This document shows positions 29,084 through 38,124 of a stretch of 39,701 bases of DNA, piece by piece. Numbering within the stretch: the stretch's first letter is position 1; each line of letters opens with the position of its first letter. The stretch comes from a virus, in IMG/VR virus record IMGVR_UViG_3300040770_000079, positions 1 through 39,701 of that record. One strand, 5' to 3'. The position numbers were made by a program, and so were the translations under genes. Under the pieces are notes generated by a model, which saw only the letters and a program-made list of their open reading frames with translations, had not been told where the DNA came from and did not search any database.

Positions 29084-29419
29084 ATGAACAATAAAATAAA
29101 TTTATTAGATATTGATTTTCATTTCGGAATCGGTTTTTTATCTACTTTATTAGAAGGTACAGGCTTAAACTTAGTTGATTTAGGTAAAACAGAAGATGCT
29201 ATATTGATTCCTAAGTTGATGTACTATTCACGTGTTTACGCTACACAAAGAGAAGGTAAAGAGGTTGATTTTAATATGGGTGATATATTCGACTTAATCG
29301 ACAATAACGGCGGTATTGGTGGCGAATTTTGGAATAGTTTCTCATTAGCTTTTAGTGCATCAATGCACAAAGACGTACCGAAAGACGAAACTAAAAAAAA
29401 AGCGACGGTAAAAAAGTAG
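29084..29419 (+). CDS. tail assembly chaperone, short form (gpG-like)
   Basis: 111 residues from the ATG at 29084. The frame extends upstream into the tube gene but the ATG after that stop is the natural start. It is acidic and helical (LLDIDFHFGIGFLSTLLEGT) and its end KKKATVKK covers a run of nine A. It binds the tape measure during tail assembly. The longer frameshift product is described next. Confidence 0.75.
   Translation: MNNKINLLDIDFHFGIGFLSTLLEGTGLNLVDLGKTEDAILIPKLMYYSRVYATQREGKEVDFNMGDIFDLIDNNGGIGGEFWNSFSLAFSASMHKDVPKDETKKKATVKK
29393..29401 (+). promoter_or_regulatory. -1 frameshift site (nine A)
   Basis: ACT-AAA-AAA-AAA-GCG in the gpG-like frame. The -1 frame has a stop (TAA, 29392-29394) exactly at the left edge of the run and is then open to 29745. 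The frames therefore join only by a -1 slip here, as in lambda G/GT. Confidence 0.8.
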
Positions 29420-29745
29420 ATTTCTCAAAAGACGTAATCTCATTTGCATTAGGCGAACTTGGAATTTCTGATATTAGATATGTATATGATATGTCTTTTG
29501 CAGAGTTTCAGATTCGCCTATTTGCGTATGAACGTATGCAACTTAAAGAATGGGAAAAAACAAGATTTATTGCTTGGAGTGCATTTATTGGTAGCCATCA
29601 AGACCCTAAAAAATCACCTAAAACAATTGATAAATTTTTACCTTTAGGAAACAAACCAAAAGCAAGCGTAACAGAAGAACAAAGACAAAGATTTTTAGAA
29701 GTTACAGAACAATATTTAAAAGAAAAAAACTATGGCAGGACTTAA
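29401..29745 (+). CDS. gpT part of the frameshifted chaperone gpGT
   Basis: No ATG occurs in this frame before 29491. From the slip it reads SDGKKVDFSKDVISFALGEL, then FAEFQIRLFAYERMQLKEWE and WSAFIGSHQDPKKSPKTI. The fused product would be about 220 residues. The order (tube, G, GT, tape measure) is the classic arrangement in long-tailed phages. gpT parts bind tube subunits while the G part holds the tape. It overlaps the tape-measure gene by 14 bases. Confidence 0.75.
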   Translation, partial: SDGKKVDFSKDVISFALGELGISDIRYVYDMSFAEFQIRLFAYERMQLKEWEKTRFIAWSAFIGSHQDPKKSPKTIDKFLPLGNKPKASVTEEQRQRFLEVTEQYLKEKNYGRT

Positions 29746-31573
29746 CATACCTATAGGGGCAGATATAACTGATTTAGAAAATCAAATTTCAGTTGCGGAA
29801 AGACAGCTTAGAACACTAGAGCAAAGGAGAGAAACTAGGGTTAGATTAGGGATGGATACTTCTAATATAGACCAAAGGTTATCAGCTGTAAATTCAAATT
29901 TAAATACACTTAGAAATAACTTAAATAGTACTACACCGTCTTTAACAAATTTCAATAGACAAGCAGGTAACGGTGGTAACACCCTCATGCAATTCTCACG
30001 TATTGCGCAAGACGCACCGTTTGGAATAATGGGTATAGGAAATAACCTTACCGCAACTGCCGAAGCTTTTTCTCATTTAAGCAGAACTTCTGGTGGCGCA
30101 GGAAATGCTTTAAGGTCTGTAGCTTCTTCATTATTAGGTAGCGGTGGTATATTATTAGCGGTTTCTTTGGTTACAACCGCTTTAACTATAATGAGCCAAA
30201 ACGGTATAACTGTTGGCGATGTATTCGACAAGCTAACAGGTCAGTTTGACGAAACGGCTAATTCTATTAAAAAGATAGGTCAAGAAGCAACAAAAACCGC
30301 AGGAGAAGAAATTTCATCAATAAATTCGTACTTATCAGTAGCTAAAAATAGAGAATTATCAGATAAACAAAGATTATTAGCAGTAAAACAATTGCAAGAT
30401 GCTTATCCAGCATATTTCGGTAATCTTACAAAAGAACAAATATTAAACGGTAAAGTAGGCGATGCAGTAAGAGATGTGTCAAAAGCATTGAGAGAAAGAG
30501 CTATAGCCTCAGCATTAGACGGAAAACTAGGAGAACAAGCTGTAAAACGTTTAGAATTAGAAGAAAAAAGAGAAAAAGCTATATTATTTATTCAACAATC
30601 TCAAAAAGCATTAAAGGATAAAATAAACGGTAACGGCTCTATTTTTACAAATGAAGAAGGGCAGTTAGAAATGGCTGGTAAACTTTACAAGTCAGTAGTT
30701 AAAGATATATTAGCACTAGATGCCGTATCTAAGAAATACAGCGATAGAGCTTCTAAAGCAACCGAGAAAAGTATTGATTTATTACAAGAAGAAGAAAAAG
30801 CAGCAGGAAAAGCAAAAACTAAAAAAGTAAAGTTACCAAATAACACGCCACAAACTCCAGAATTAGATGTATTGTTAAAACCTATTGGGTTAGCTGATAC
30901 TTCAAATGTAGGGTTAAATAATGGAACTAAAGACCAATTTGGAAACCAAAATCAATCTTTCGGTGGTGCTGAATTTGCAATAGCTAACATTAAAGCAACT
31001 ACACAAGCTGTAAGTGAAGAGACCGCATTAATGCAAGAATTGATGTTGGGTTTTAATGAAAACATGAATAACATAATAAGTGATTCTATTGCTAGTACCT
31101 TCATGAATTTAGGTAGTGTTATTGGTGAAGCATTTGCAAATGGTGGTAATGCGTTAGAAGCTGCGGGAGGTGCTTTATTAGGTGATATAGGTGGTTTATT
31201 GTCTGCTATGGGTGGAGAATTAATTAAGTTAGGTACTGCTGCTATATTAGCTGGAACGGTTACAAAAACATTCGGTTCTATATTAGGTATTGGTGCGGGT
31301 ATTGCTGCCATTGCGGGTGGTACTTTATTAAGTGCTGCGGGTTCGGCTATTTCATCAAAAGCAAATAAATCTGTTAGCGGATATGACGGTCAAGGAGGTG
31401 GATTATCAACAGGAGCAAACTATTCTACTCCAAATACTTCAAATTATGGAACATCTAGCTCTAGCGGTGGAACAGTAGTGTTTGAGATTAGCGGACAATC
31501 TTTAATAGGTGTGTTATCAAATACTTTAGATAAAAATTCACGTTTAGGTGGTAGTTTATCGATTGGTAATTAA
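29732..31573 (+). CDS. tail tape measure protein
   Basis: 613 residues. The N-terminal half is coiled coil (ISVAERQLRTLEQRRETRVR), then a glycine/alanine-rich hydrophobic stretch (SSLLGSGGILLAVSLVTTAL, about 138-157), helical repeats, and a second hydrophobic domain near the end (AAGGALLGDIGGLLSAMG). Its length sets tail length. At about 0.15 nm per residue, a rule of thumb, the tail would be roughly 90 nm. It is short for a tape measure and carries no obvious lysozyme or peptidase domain. Confidence 0.88.
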   Translation: MAGLNIPIGADITDLENQISVAERQLRTLEQRRETRVRLGMDTSNIDQRLSAVNSNLNTLRNNLNSTTPSLTNFNRQAGNGGNTLMQFSRIAQDAPFGIMGIGNNLTATAEAFSHLSRTSGGAGNALRSVASSLLGSGGILLAVSLVTTALTIMSQNGITVGDVFDKLTGQFDETANSIKKIGQEATKTAGEEISSINSYLSVAKNRELSDKQRLLAVKQLQDAYPAYFGNLTKEQILNGKVGDAVRDVSKALRERAIASALDGKLGEQAVKRLELEEKREKAILFIQQSQKALKDKINGNGSIFTNEEGQLEMAGKLYKSVVKDILALDAVSKKYSDRASKATEKSIDLLQEEEKAAGKAKTKKVKLPNNTPQTPELDVLLKPIGLADTSNVGLNNGTKDQFGNQNQSFGGAEFAIANIKATTQAVSEETALMQELMLGFNENMNNIISDSIASTFMNLGSVIGEAFANGGNALEAAGGALLGDIGGLLSAMGGELIKLGTAAILAGTVTKTFGSILGIGAGIAAIAGGTLLSAAGSAISSKANKSVSGYDGQGGGLSTGANYSTPNTSNYGTSSSSGGTVVFEISGQSLIGVLSNTLDKNSRLGGSLSIGN

Positions 31574-31580
31574 AAATAAT

Positions 31581-31616
31581 TAAACCTTTGCATTAGTTTG
31601 TAAAGGTTTATTTTGT
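31581..31616 (+). terminator. intrinsic terminator after the tape measure
   Basis: TAAACCTTT (31581-31589) pairs with AAAGGTTTA (31602-31610), loop GCATTAGTTTGT, then TTTTG. The loop matches 10 of 12 bases of the loop at 25195. Confidence 0.8.
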
Positions 31617-31626
31617 TTAAAATAGT

Positions 31627-31655
31627 TTGTAATTCAAAATATATTAGTATATTTG
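31627..31655 (+). promoter_or_regulatory. promoter of the 31686 cassette, with ATTCAAA box
   Basis: TTG (31627-31629), 18-base spacer with AATTCAAA (31631-31638), TATATTTG (31648-31655). It belongs to the same class as the promoters at 9112 and 26298. Confidence 0.75.
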
Positions 31656-31685
31656 CGTATGTTTAATTTAAAAAATAGAAATGTT

Positions 31686-32204
31686 ATGAAAGAAAATTTA
31701 AAACCAACTTTAGAAGAAGTTAAAGAGTATTTTAAAGATGCTGAGATTGTAGAGTGTATAAGTAATAGTATAGATGTATGTATATCTAAAAATGTACAAA
31801 GAGAAATACATTATGAGAATTATGATTATTGGGTAGAAGTTGTAGGTTATAAAATTAAAAATGTTAATTTATGGAGCGAAAAAATAGGCTACGCAAAAAT
31901 AATTAAATACAAAGAAACAATGAATTACAAAGAAGTTATTTTATCAGAAAGACCTAAAGACGAACAAGTTTATTTAGATGATTTGAATTATGATAGTATT
32001 GTGGGATATATTACCGATGAAGGAGATAAAAGGATGATTAGGTATTACGGAGACACTTTATTTTCTCTTAGTGACGAATCAAAAATAATGGATAAGTTGG
32101 CAAGTACAAGAGTAAAAGAGTTTTTTAAATGGAATGTTGAATTTATAAATAAAATATACACATTCAACACGGTAAAAGATTGCTATAAATGGATGGCAGA
32201 ATAA
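31686..32204 (+). CDS. hypothetical accessory protein (tail-region cassette)
   Basis: 172 residues from the ATG at 31686 (GTTATG leader). Codons upstream to 31653 lie in the promoter and are excluded. The C-terminal IYTFNTVKDCYKWMAE resembles the end of the 2327 protein. The fold looks alpha/beta with several Y, K and E. It has its own promoter and is followed by a terminator, so it is an accessory gene inserted between the tape measure and the hub. No family is recognised. Confidence 0.5.
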   Translation: MKENLKPTLEEVKEYFKDAEIVECISNSIDVCISKNVQREIHYENYDYWVEVVGYKIKNVNLWSEKIGYAKIIKYKETMNYKEVILSERPKDEQVYLDDLNYDSIVGYITDEGDKRMIRYYGDTLFSLSDESKIMDKLASTRVKEFFKWNVEFINKIYTFNTVKDCYKWMAE

Positions 32205-32268
32205 TAATTTTTACTATATTTGAATAAATAATTCTATCACTAACTAAAACCAAAGGAGACCAAAATCT

Positions 32269-32302
32269 AAGCCATTATGCAATTTGTGTAATGGTTTTTT
32301 TT
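32269..32302 (+). terminator. intrinsic terminator before the hub gene
   Basis: AAGCCATTA (32269-32277) pairs with TAATGGTTT (32289-32297, one G-U), followed by a run of T to 32302. It ends transcripts from 31627. A TATATTTG at 32215-32222 could also start a short RNA of about 75 bases that ends here. Confidence 0.75.
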
Positions 32303-32303
32303 G

Positions 32304-32311
32304 TATCTTTG
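32304..32311 (+). promoter_or_regulatory. TATCTTTG element just before the hub gene
   Basis: TAnnTTTG with a TTG 17 bases upstream (32284-32286), only 5 bases before the ATG at 32317. Transcription from here would give an almost leaderless mRNA. Confidence 0.4.
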
Positions 32312-32316
32312 AACCT

Positions 32317-34581
32317 ATGGCAAAAAAGATTATAATATCGTTTGATAATTTACCAAATATTGGTAACGCATTCAGCTATACTATTTATATTAATGGTATA
32401 AAAATAATATATAATAGCGGTGTAGATATTGTAGCGACTTATTTTAAGAACAGATTAACGCCTGCTGAACCACCACAATCAATACAATTAAAAGACACGT
32501 TAAACGAGGCTATTTCAGAAGCAGTTTATACACTAACTACTTACTTTCAAAATCAATCAATAAGCTATAAAGTTATTGGCACAAGTATTGAAATTTTAGT
32601 AAATGCAGATAATGTTAATATAGAGTTATTAGGCAGTAACGAAAACATTACTTTAACTCAAGAAGAAGTAGTTACAACTTTAGGACTTAAATATTTAGTT
32701 GAATATAAAAATATAGTTGGGGATTTATACAAATGCCAAATACTACAAAAAAACTATGTTGGTGATTCTAAAGTTATTTTAGGTGACATTATTATTGATA
32801 AAAGTTCAAGTAAAGACCATTTAGAGCCTATAAGAGGAACAGGAATAACTTTAAATTTACTCGCTACTAAAGACTTAACCTTAGAAGATTTGTACACGGA
32901 AGATGAACAAGAATTTACCGTTAAGCTATACAAAAATAATAAAATATACTTTGTTGGTTACTTAAAGCCAGACGGTGTATTTCAAGATTACGTTAACGAA
33001 CAATGGTACATTACTTTAGATTGTATTGATGGCTTAGGAGCGATTAAAAACCTATCTTTTGTAAAAGAAAACGGTACTTACTACGTTGGTAAAATGACAG
33101 TAAGCGAAATTATATATATTTGCTTAAGAAGAACAGGAATTTTATTAAATATAAACACTTCTGTTAATATAATCTATGAAGGTTTATCACAAACTGATTC
33201 TTTAGATATTTTTACTAAAATAAATTTTAACACTGACAGATTTGTTAAGACAGACAATCAAACTATAATGTCATGCGAAGAAGTTTTAACATCTATTTTA
33301 GATATATTTTGTGCAGTTATAACGCAAAAAGATGGTGAATGGTATATCTATAAACCTAACGAATTATATTTAAATAGCACACCTTTATTTAGACAATACG
33401 ATAGTTTAAATAATTACTTAGGTATTAAAAAAGTAGATTTAAGAAGTAGATTAGGTTCACAAATAGATAACTTTTATCCTCACCATTCAAACTCTAACCA
33501 AAAGATAACTATTAAAGGAGGGGTTAACGCTTTTCGTTTAGCTTATCAATACGGATTTTTGGAAGGGTTAGTTAATAATAATAACCTACAACACGGTGCA
33601 AGTGAAAATTATGATAAATGGGTAACTAATCCTGCACAATATAATTATCTTACATTAGGTGGTTATATACCTAGTATAATAGTTAACGACCCTATTTCTA
33701 TAAACGGTGTTAGAATGTTACCACTATTGTTTAACTTTGCTACTCCTTTAGTTATTTTAACAAACGAGAATATACCATTACTTAAAGGGGATTCTTTTAG
33801 TTTTAAAACTTCTGTTTTCTATCCTTATAGTGATGATATATTAAATTTTACAGACCCTATTTTCTTTAATTTTAGAGTTAAAATAGGTGATTATTTTTTA
33901 AGTGAAGATGGAAAGTGGTATCAGCAAGGTCAAATAGGAAATAATTATTTGACTTTTTCAGTAGTTGGAGACCAAACAATTGAAGTAAATGCAGAGCCTT
34001 TGCCAATTAGTGGTAATGTAGTTGTTGAAATACTAGCAGTAAGTTATAATGAAATAGATAGAAACAATTTATTTTTAGCGACTGTTAAAAGCGTGGACAT
34101 AATTAACAATTCACAAATAAATCCTAAACAAGGTGAATTTCACACAGTTGAAAGACAAAATAAAATTTCATCTATTATTAAAGAAAATAAAGAAGTTTAC
34201 AACGGTGATAATATTGGTATTGTTTTTTACGGTGCGATATTCAAAGAAAACAAAGACGATTTAACAACGGTTTGGCAAAGAAAAGGAATAACAGAAAGTA
34301 AAACAATACTTCAAATATCAGCAGAAGAAGAATTAAGAATTTCGCAGAAACCATTAAAAATATTTAATGGCTCAGTTTACGGATATATTGACTATCTTAC
34401 AATATGTGATATTAAGAATATAGGAAATAAATTTATGCCTATAGATTGGAGTTATGATACTAAAAACAACATTACAAACGTTAGTTTTTTAGAATTATAC
34501 GCACCCGAAATAGCAGATATTAAATACACATTAACATACGATTACGGAAATGATACAGTTAAACCCACCATCACAGGATAG
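32317..34581 (+). CDS. tail hub / tail tip-like protein (putative)
   Basis: 754 residues from the ATG at 32317. The pattern EPIRGTGITLNLLATKDLTL, YTEDEQEFTVKLYKNNKIYF and GYLKPDGVFQDYVNEQWYIT is shared with large tail proteins that follow the tape measure in Bacteroidota phages and resembles hub or tail-associated proteins that form the base of the tail. The middle and end are beta-rich. No enzymatic domain is visible. It is placed after the accessory cassette and before the fibres. Confidence 0.65.
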   Translation: MAKKIIISFDNLPNIGNAFSYTIYINGIKIIYNSGVDIVATYFKNRLTPAEPPQSIQLKDTLNEAISEAVYTLTTYFQNQSISYKVIGTSIEILVNADNVNIELLGSNENITLTQEEVVTTLGLKYLVEYKNIVGDLYKCQILQKNYVGDSKVILGDIIIDKSSSKDHLEPIRGTGITLNLLATKDLTLEDLYTEDEQEFTVKLYKNNKIYFVGYLKPDGVFQDYVNEQWYITLDCIDGLGAIKNLSFVKENGTYYVGKMTVSEIIYICLRRTGILLNINTSVNIIYEGLSQTDSLDIFTKINFNTDRFVKTDNQTIMSCEEVLTSILDIFCAVITQKDGEWYIYKPNELYLNSTPLFRQYDSLNNYLGIKKVDLRSRLGSQIDNFYPHHSNSNQKITIKGGVNAFRLAYQYGFLEGLVNNNNLQHGASENYDKWVTNPAQYNYLTLGGYIPSIIVNDPISINGVRMLPLLFNFATPLVILTNENIPLLKGDSFSFKTSVFYPYSDDILNFTDPIFFNFRVKIGDYFLSEDGKWYQQGQIGNNYLTFSVVGDQTIEVNAEPLPISGNVVVEILAVSYNEIDRNNLFLATVKSVDIINNSQINPKQGEFHTVERQNKISSIIKENKEVYNGDNIGIVFYGAIFKENKDDLTTVWQRKGITESKTILQISAEEELRISQKPLKIFNGSVYGYIDYLTICDIKNIGNKFMPIDWSYDTKNNITNVSFLELYAPEIADIKYTLTYDYGNDTVKPTITG

Positions 34582-34584
34582 CAT

Positions 34585-35097
34585 ATGGATTTTACATTAG
34601 GAGAGGATAGATTATTGTACATAAAAATAAACGGCAACTATATTCCAGTTGGTTGTTTAACAGATAGTTCTATTTCAGAAGGTAGCAACTTTATAGATAC
34701 AATGACAAGAGATAATGAAGGTTGGGATACTTCACGCCCTATAAGTCAATCTTATAGCATATCTTTTAACGGATTGCAAGTTAACACGACCTTAGCTGGA
34801 GGTAATTTTAATATCGCTTCTTACGATAAACTAAGGGATTTAAAGAGAAGCGGGACGTTATTAGAGTGGAAATTACAAGGCGATAAATATCCTTTAGTAG
34901 ATTTTGGAAGTTTTTACATTGATAACATTTCAGATAGCGAAGTTGTAGGCGAATTACTTTCATTTAGCGTTAGTGCTAGAGGCTACGGAAAACCACAACA
35001 AATAGGATTAGCTTCTGTACTACTTAACAATGGAGACCCTAACGTTATAGTAAACAACGGACAGCCAGACATTTTAATCAGAATAGGCGAAAACTAA
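34585..35097 (+). CDS. second tail-tube-like protein (putative)
   Basis: 170 residues with a tube-like beta pattern: GNYIPVGCLTDSSISEGSNF, RPISQSYSISFNGLQV, LRDLKRSGTLLEWKLQG and FGSFYIDNISDSEVVGELLS. It resembles the tube protein at 28639 in motif order (VxCLT...S, Y-S-I, helix, W-K-L, I-S-D). It lies after the hub gene, so it may form a distal ring or a variant at the tail tip. The C-terminal VIVNNGQPDILIRIGEN is extra. Confidence 0.55.
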   Translation: MDFTLGEDRLLYIKINGNYIPVGCLTDSSISEGSNFIDTMTRDNEGWDTSRPISQSYSISFNGLQVNTTLAGGNFNIASYDKLRDLKRSGTLLEWKLQGDKYPLVDFGSFYIDNISDSEVVGELLSFSVSARGYGKPQQIGLASVLLNNGDPNVIVNNGQPDILIRIGEN

Positions 35098-35109
35098 AAT
35101 ATATATAAT

Positions 35110-35679
35110 ATGGCAATAGACCCACAATTAATTACAACAGTAAGTGTTGACGAATTACCACCATCACCATTTAACCTAGATGATAAATTAGCTCATTCTA
35201 TAGGTGGCGATTTATACAGCGGAACAGTAGAAGATTTAGTTAATATCATTCGTTTAAATTCAAATTCTTTTCAGTATGAAATCAAAATGTTATCCGTTAC
35301 TAATCAATATGTTTTAGATAACTTTGACAGCACTGGTTTAGGTAAAAATCTATGCTTAGGTTGGGCAATATGTAACGGAAACAACGGAACAGATAACGAT
35401 GACGGACGTATGTATATGGCTTACGGAACGACTAACAACGTTTTAAAACAAACAGGAGGAAGCAAAGATGCGGTTATTGTAGAACACACACATTCAACTA
35501 GAATTTCAAACGCTACAGGTAGCAATACAAATACTATGACTGCCACAAATGGTGGAAGTAATGGAGGAACAACCTCAAATAATGGAAGCGGAATAGTTAG
35601 CGTTTCAACAACAGGAGTAAGCGGAATAAACAAAAACTTACCACCGTTTAAAGTAATATTAGCAATTCAAAAATTATAA
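35110..35679 (+). CDS. tail collar-type fibre protein
   Basis: 189 residues. The N-terminus (VSVDELPPSPFNLDDKLAHS, GGDLYSGTVEDLVNII) is shared with the next gene and is probably the attachment part. The middle has GWAICNGNNGTDNDDGRMYM and GGSKDAVIVEHTHSTRI, the tail-collar pattern with HTH. A glycine/serine/asparagine-rich stretch leads to NLPPFKVILAIQKL. It likely sits on the tail tip or fibre and touches the host. Confidence 0.75.
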   Translation: MAIDPQLITTVSVDELPPSPFNLDDKLAHSIGGDLYSGTVEDLVNIIRLNSNSFQYEIKMLSVTNQYVLDNFDSTGLGKNLCLGWAICNGNNGTDNDDGRMYMAYGTTNNVLKQTGGSKDAVIVEHTHSTRISNATGSNTNTMTATNGGSNGGTTSNNGSGIVSVSTTGVSGINKNLPPFKVILAIQKL

Positions 35680-35682
35680 AAT

Positions 35683-38124
35683 ATGGCAGATATAATTAGC
35701 GTTAGAGTAGGTCAATTACCTAATGAAGTATTTAATTTAACGGATAAAATACCGCACGAAATAGGTTCAGAACTTTATAGCGGAACAGTAGAGCAATTAG
35801 CTGATTTTATTTCAGCTTATGCGAGTACTACTATAGGAGTAGGTTTTAGAGCAGTTAGTGTTGCAGATGGTCAAACATTACCAACAACAGATAAACAAGA
35901 GTTTATTTTAGTGGGTAAAGGAACGTATCCAAATGTGAACGGAGGTCAAACTTTAGTTTTAACAGAAGAATTAAATGCGTTGATTTCAAACGGTTCTTTT
36001 TGGACTATTGGTGTAGAAATACCTATTGATTTAGAACTTTCAGGAATTACACAAAATATTCGTTCGGGTTATTTAGAAACCGCACCAAGTGAAAATTCAG
36101 TTTATAACGCACTATCTTTAAAGTTAGATGTCGCTAATTTACCAAGTCATAACGAATTGCAAGGTTTAAATAGTGGAGATTTTCAACATTTAACATCTAC
36201 TGAGAAGGCTAATTTAGAATTTATAACTAATAAAAAAGATACGGTTACAAATTCAAGTACTGATTATACTTCGGGTAAAGCGGTAACAGATTCTTTATTA
36301 TTAAAAGAGGACAAGGCTAACAAGGGAGTTGCAAATGGGTATGCAGGACTAGATGATAATAATAAGTTTTTTTTAGATAATGTGCCAGAAGCTCTATTAG
36401 GTTCAGTTAACTATAAAGGTAATTATAACGCTTCAACAAACACACCAGCTTTACCTACGCCAAAAACAAGCAACAAAGGCTGGTATTATACTATTAATGG
36501 AGAAGGAACTTATTTAGGTATATCTTATAAAAATGGAGATTGGATTATTTCTAATGGTGTGATTTGGGATAAAGTACTTAATAACAACAACGTTACAAGC
36601 GTAAACGGTAAAGTTGGTGCGGTTGTTTTAAGTACCGCAGACGTAGCAGACACAACCGACAAACGCTACCAGACAGACGCACAGAAAGCTAATAATGATG
36701 CAACTAGTTCTATTCAAACGCAATTGAATGATAAAGTTAGCGGGAGTGGGGTTAGTGGGCGTGTTTCTTTTTGGAATGGTGCAAAATCTCAAACAAGTGA
36801 CGGAGGTTTATTTTGGGATAATACTAATAAAAGATTAGGGGTTGGAACTTCTACACCTAGTAAATCTTTTGAATTAAGTTACTCTGGCTCAACAAATGGT
36901 TTTGTGTCAAAAAATACAGGCGGAGGTTATGCTAATATAGACATAGAATCTAATAGGGGATTGTTAGGGTCTCCTATAGGTGGATTAAGATTTAAATCAA
37001 CCTCTGATTCTTTTACTTCCTCTGAAATCTCAGCATTAATCGGAGGAGGGATACAATTCTGGTTTAGTGATGGAACTTTTAATCCTACTAAGAGAACATC
37101 TTTTTTTAATAACGGAAATGCTTCTTTTGGAAGTGATACAGACAACCTAACAGACAAGCTACAAGTCAACGGAACAATCTCAGCATCACCCGCAACACTA
37201 TCTAATCAAGTGGTTGTTAAGTCGCAGTTAGATGCAATAACTGTAGCAGATGCAACAACAACGGTTAAGGGTAAACTAAAACTAGCGGGTGATTTAGGTG
37301 GTACGGCTGATTTGCCTACAACGCCAACGGCTTTGCATAAGACAGGGAATGAGACTAAAACAGGTCAGTTAAAATTACAAGGAAATCAAGGAGATACATT
37401 TAATCTACTTCAAATATCATCTGGCTCAACTAGCGGGTCTGCAATTAATATAATTACTCAATCTAACGACAACACAATAGACATATTGCATCAAGGGATA
37501 GGGGATGCGATATCAATTAATGATGGGAACATAATAGAAAAGAAATACTTTCACGCAAAAAATTTCGGTCAAACTAAAGCGTACATAACTAATTTAGGTA
37601 AAATAGAAGGAACATCACACGTAAAATCAGGCGCACCTACAACTAACTTACTTTTAGCGGGTGGTGGGGATATTGCTCAGAGCAGTTTTGCTACGTCATC
37701 AACTGTTAATTTAAAACAAAATTTACCTATTAAGAAAAGCGCAAATTTTACGGCTGCAATTAATGAGTATTATGTTGTTACAGCTGATAATGTTAATATC
37801 ACATTACCCGCAACTAGCACTAAAGGAGACGGTTTTATGGTTTTGTGCATAGGCGATAACGTAAGTATAGGAGGTGATGATTATTACAAAACAGGAGAAT
37901 TAATATATGTTTATAATTTTGGAGGCTATTGGTTATCTCAACCTATCACTTTCGACCCGAGAGATTTTGCTGCCGTTTATGATGGCGTAATTCAAGGTGA
38001 TAATATTAATTTAAATGGAGTGCCAACTTACACAACTGATGTTTTAGCCGATGCAGATACGGCTTTAAATAGCGGTGAATTTTACAAACTAACAGGCTCT
38101 AGGGCTATTTTTCAAAAACCGTAA
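35683..38124 (+). CDS. large tail fibre / receptor-binding protein
   Basis: 813 residues. N-terminal anchor shared with the previous gene (VRVGQLPNEVFNLTDKIPHE, GSELYSGTVEQLADFI). Then a long repetitive shaft with several NG, TTD and SVNG turns (VTSVNGKVGAVVLSTADVAD, NKGWYYTINGEGTY), a region of shared fibre type (KRLGVGTSTPSKSFEL), and a C-terminal beta domain (FTAAINEYYVVTADNVNITL). It probably makes trimeric fibres that bind the host. Its stop overlaps the CAP start (TAATG). Confidence 0.8.
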   Translation: MADIISVRVGQLPNEVFNLTDKIPHEIGSELYSGTVEQLADFISAYASTTIGVGFRAVSVADGQTLPTTDKQEFILVGKGTYPNVNGGQTLVLTEELNALISNGSFWTIGVEIPIDLELSGITQNIRSGYLETAPSENSVYNALSLKLDVANLPSHNELQGLNSGDFQHLTSTEKANLEFITNKKDTVTNSSTDYTSGKAVTDSLLLKEDKANKGVANGYAGLDDNNKFFLDNVPEALLGSVNYKGNYNASTNTPALPTPKTSNKGWYYTINGEGTYLGISYKNGDWIISNGVIWDKVLNNNNVTSVNGKVGAVVLSTADVADTTDKRYQTDAQKANNDATSSIQTQLNDKVSGSGVSGRVSFWNGAKSQTSDGGLFWDNTNKRLGVGTSTPSKSFELSYSGSTNGFVSKNTGGGYANIDIESNRGLLGSPIGGLRFKSTSDSFTSSEISALIGGGIQFWFSDGTFNPTKRTSFFNNGNASFGSDTDNLTDKLQVNGTISASPATLSNQVVVKSQLDAITVADATTTVKGKLKLAGDLGGTADLPTTPTALHKTGNETKTGQLKLQGNQGDTFNLLQISSGSTSGSAINIITQSNDNTIDILHQGIGDAISINDGNIIEKKYFHAKNFGQTKAYITNLGKIEGTSHVKSGAPTTNLLLAGGGDIAQSSFATSSTVNLKQNLPIKKSANFTAAINEYYVVTADNVNITLPATSTKGDGFMVLCIGDNVSIGGDDYYKTGELIYVYNFGGYWLSQPITFDPRDFAAVYDGVIQGDNINLNGVPTYTTDVLADADTALNSGEFYKLTGSRAIFQKP

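Noticed and set aside
30952-31311. Reverse open frame in the tape-measure gene
   Set aside because: Proline/alanine-rich shadow of the glycine/alanine-rich part of the tape measure.
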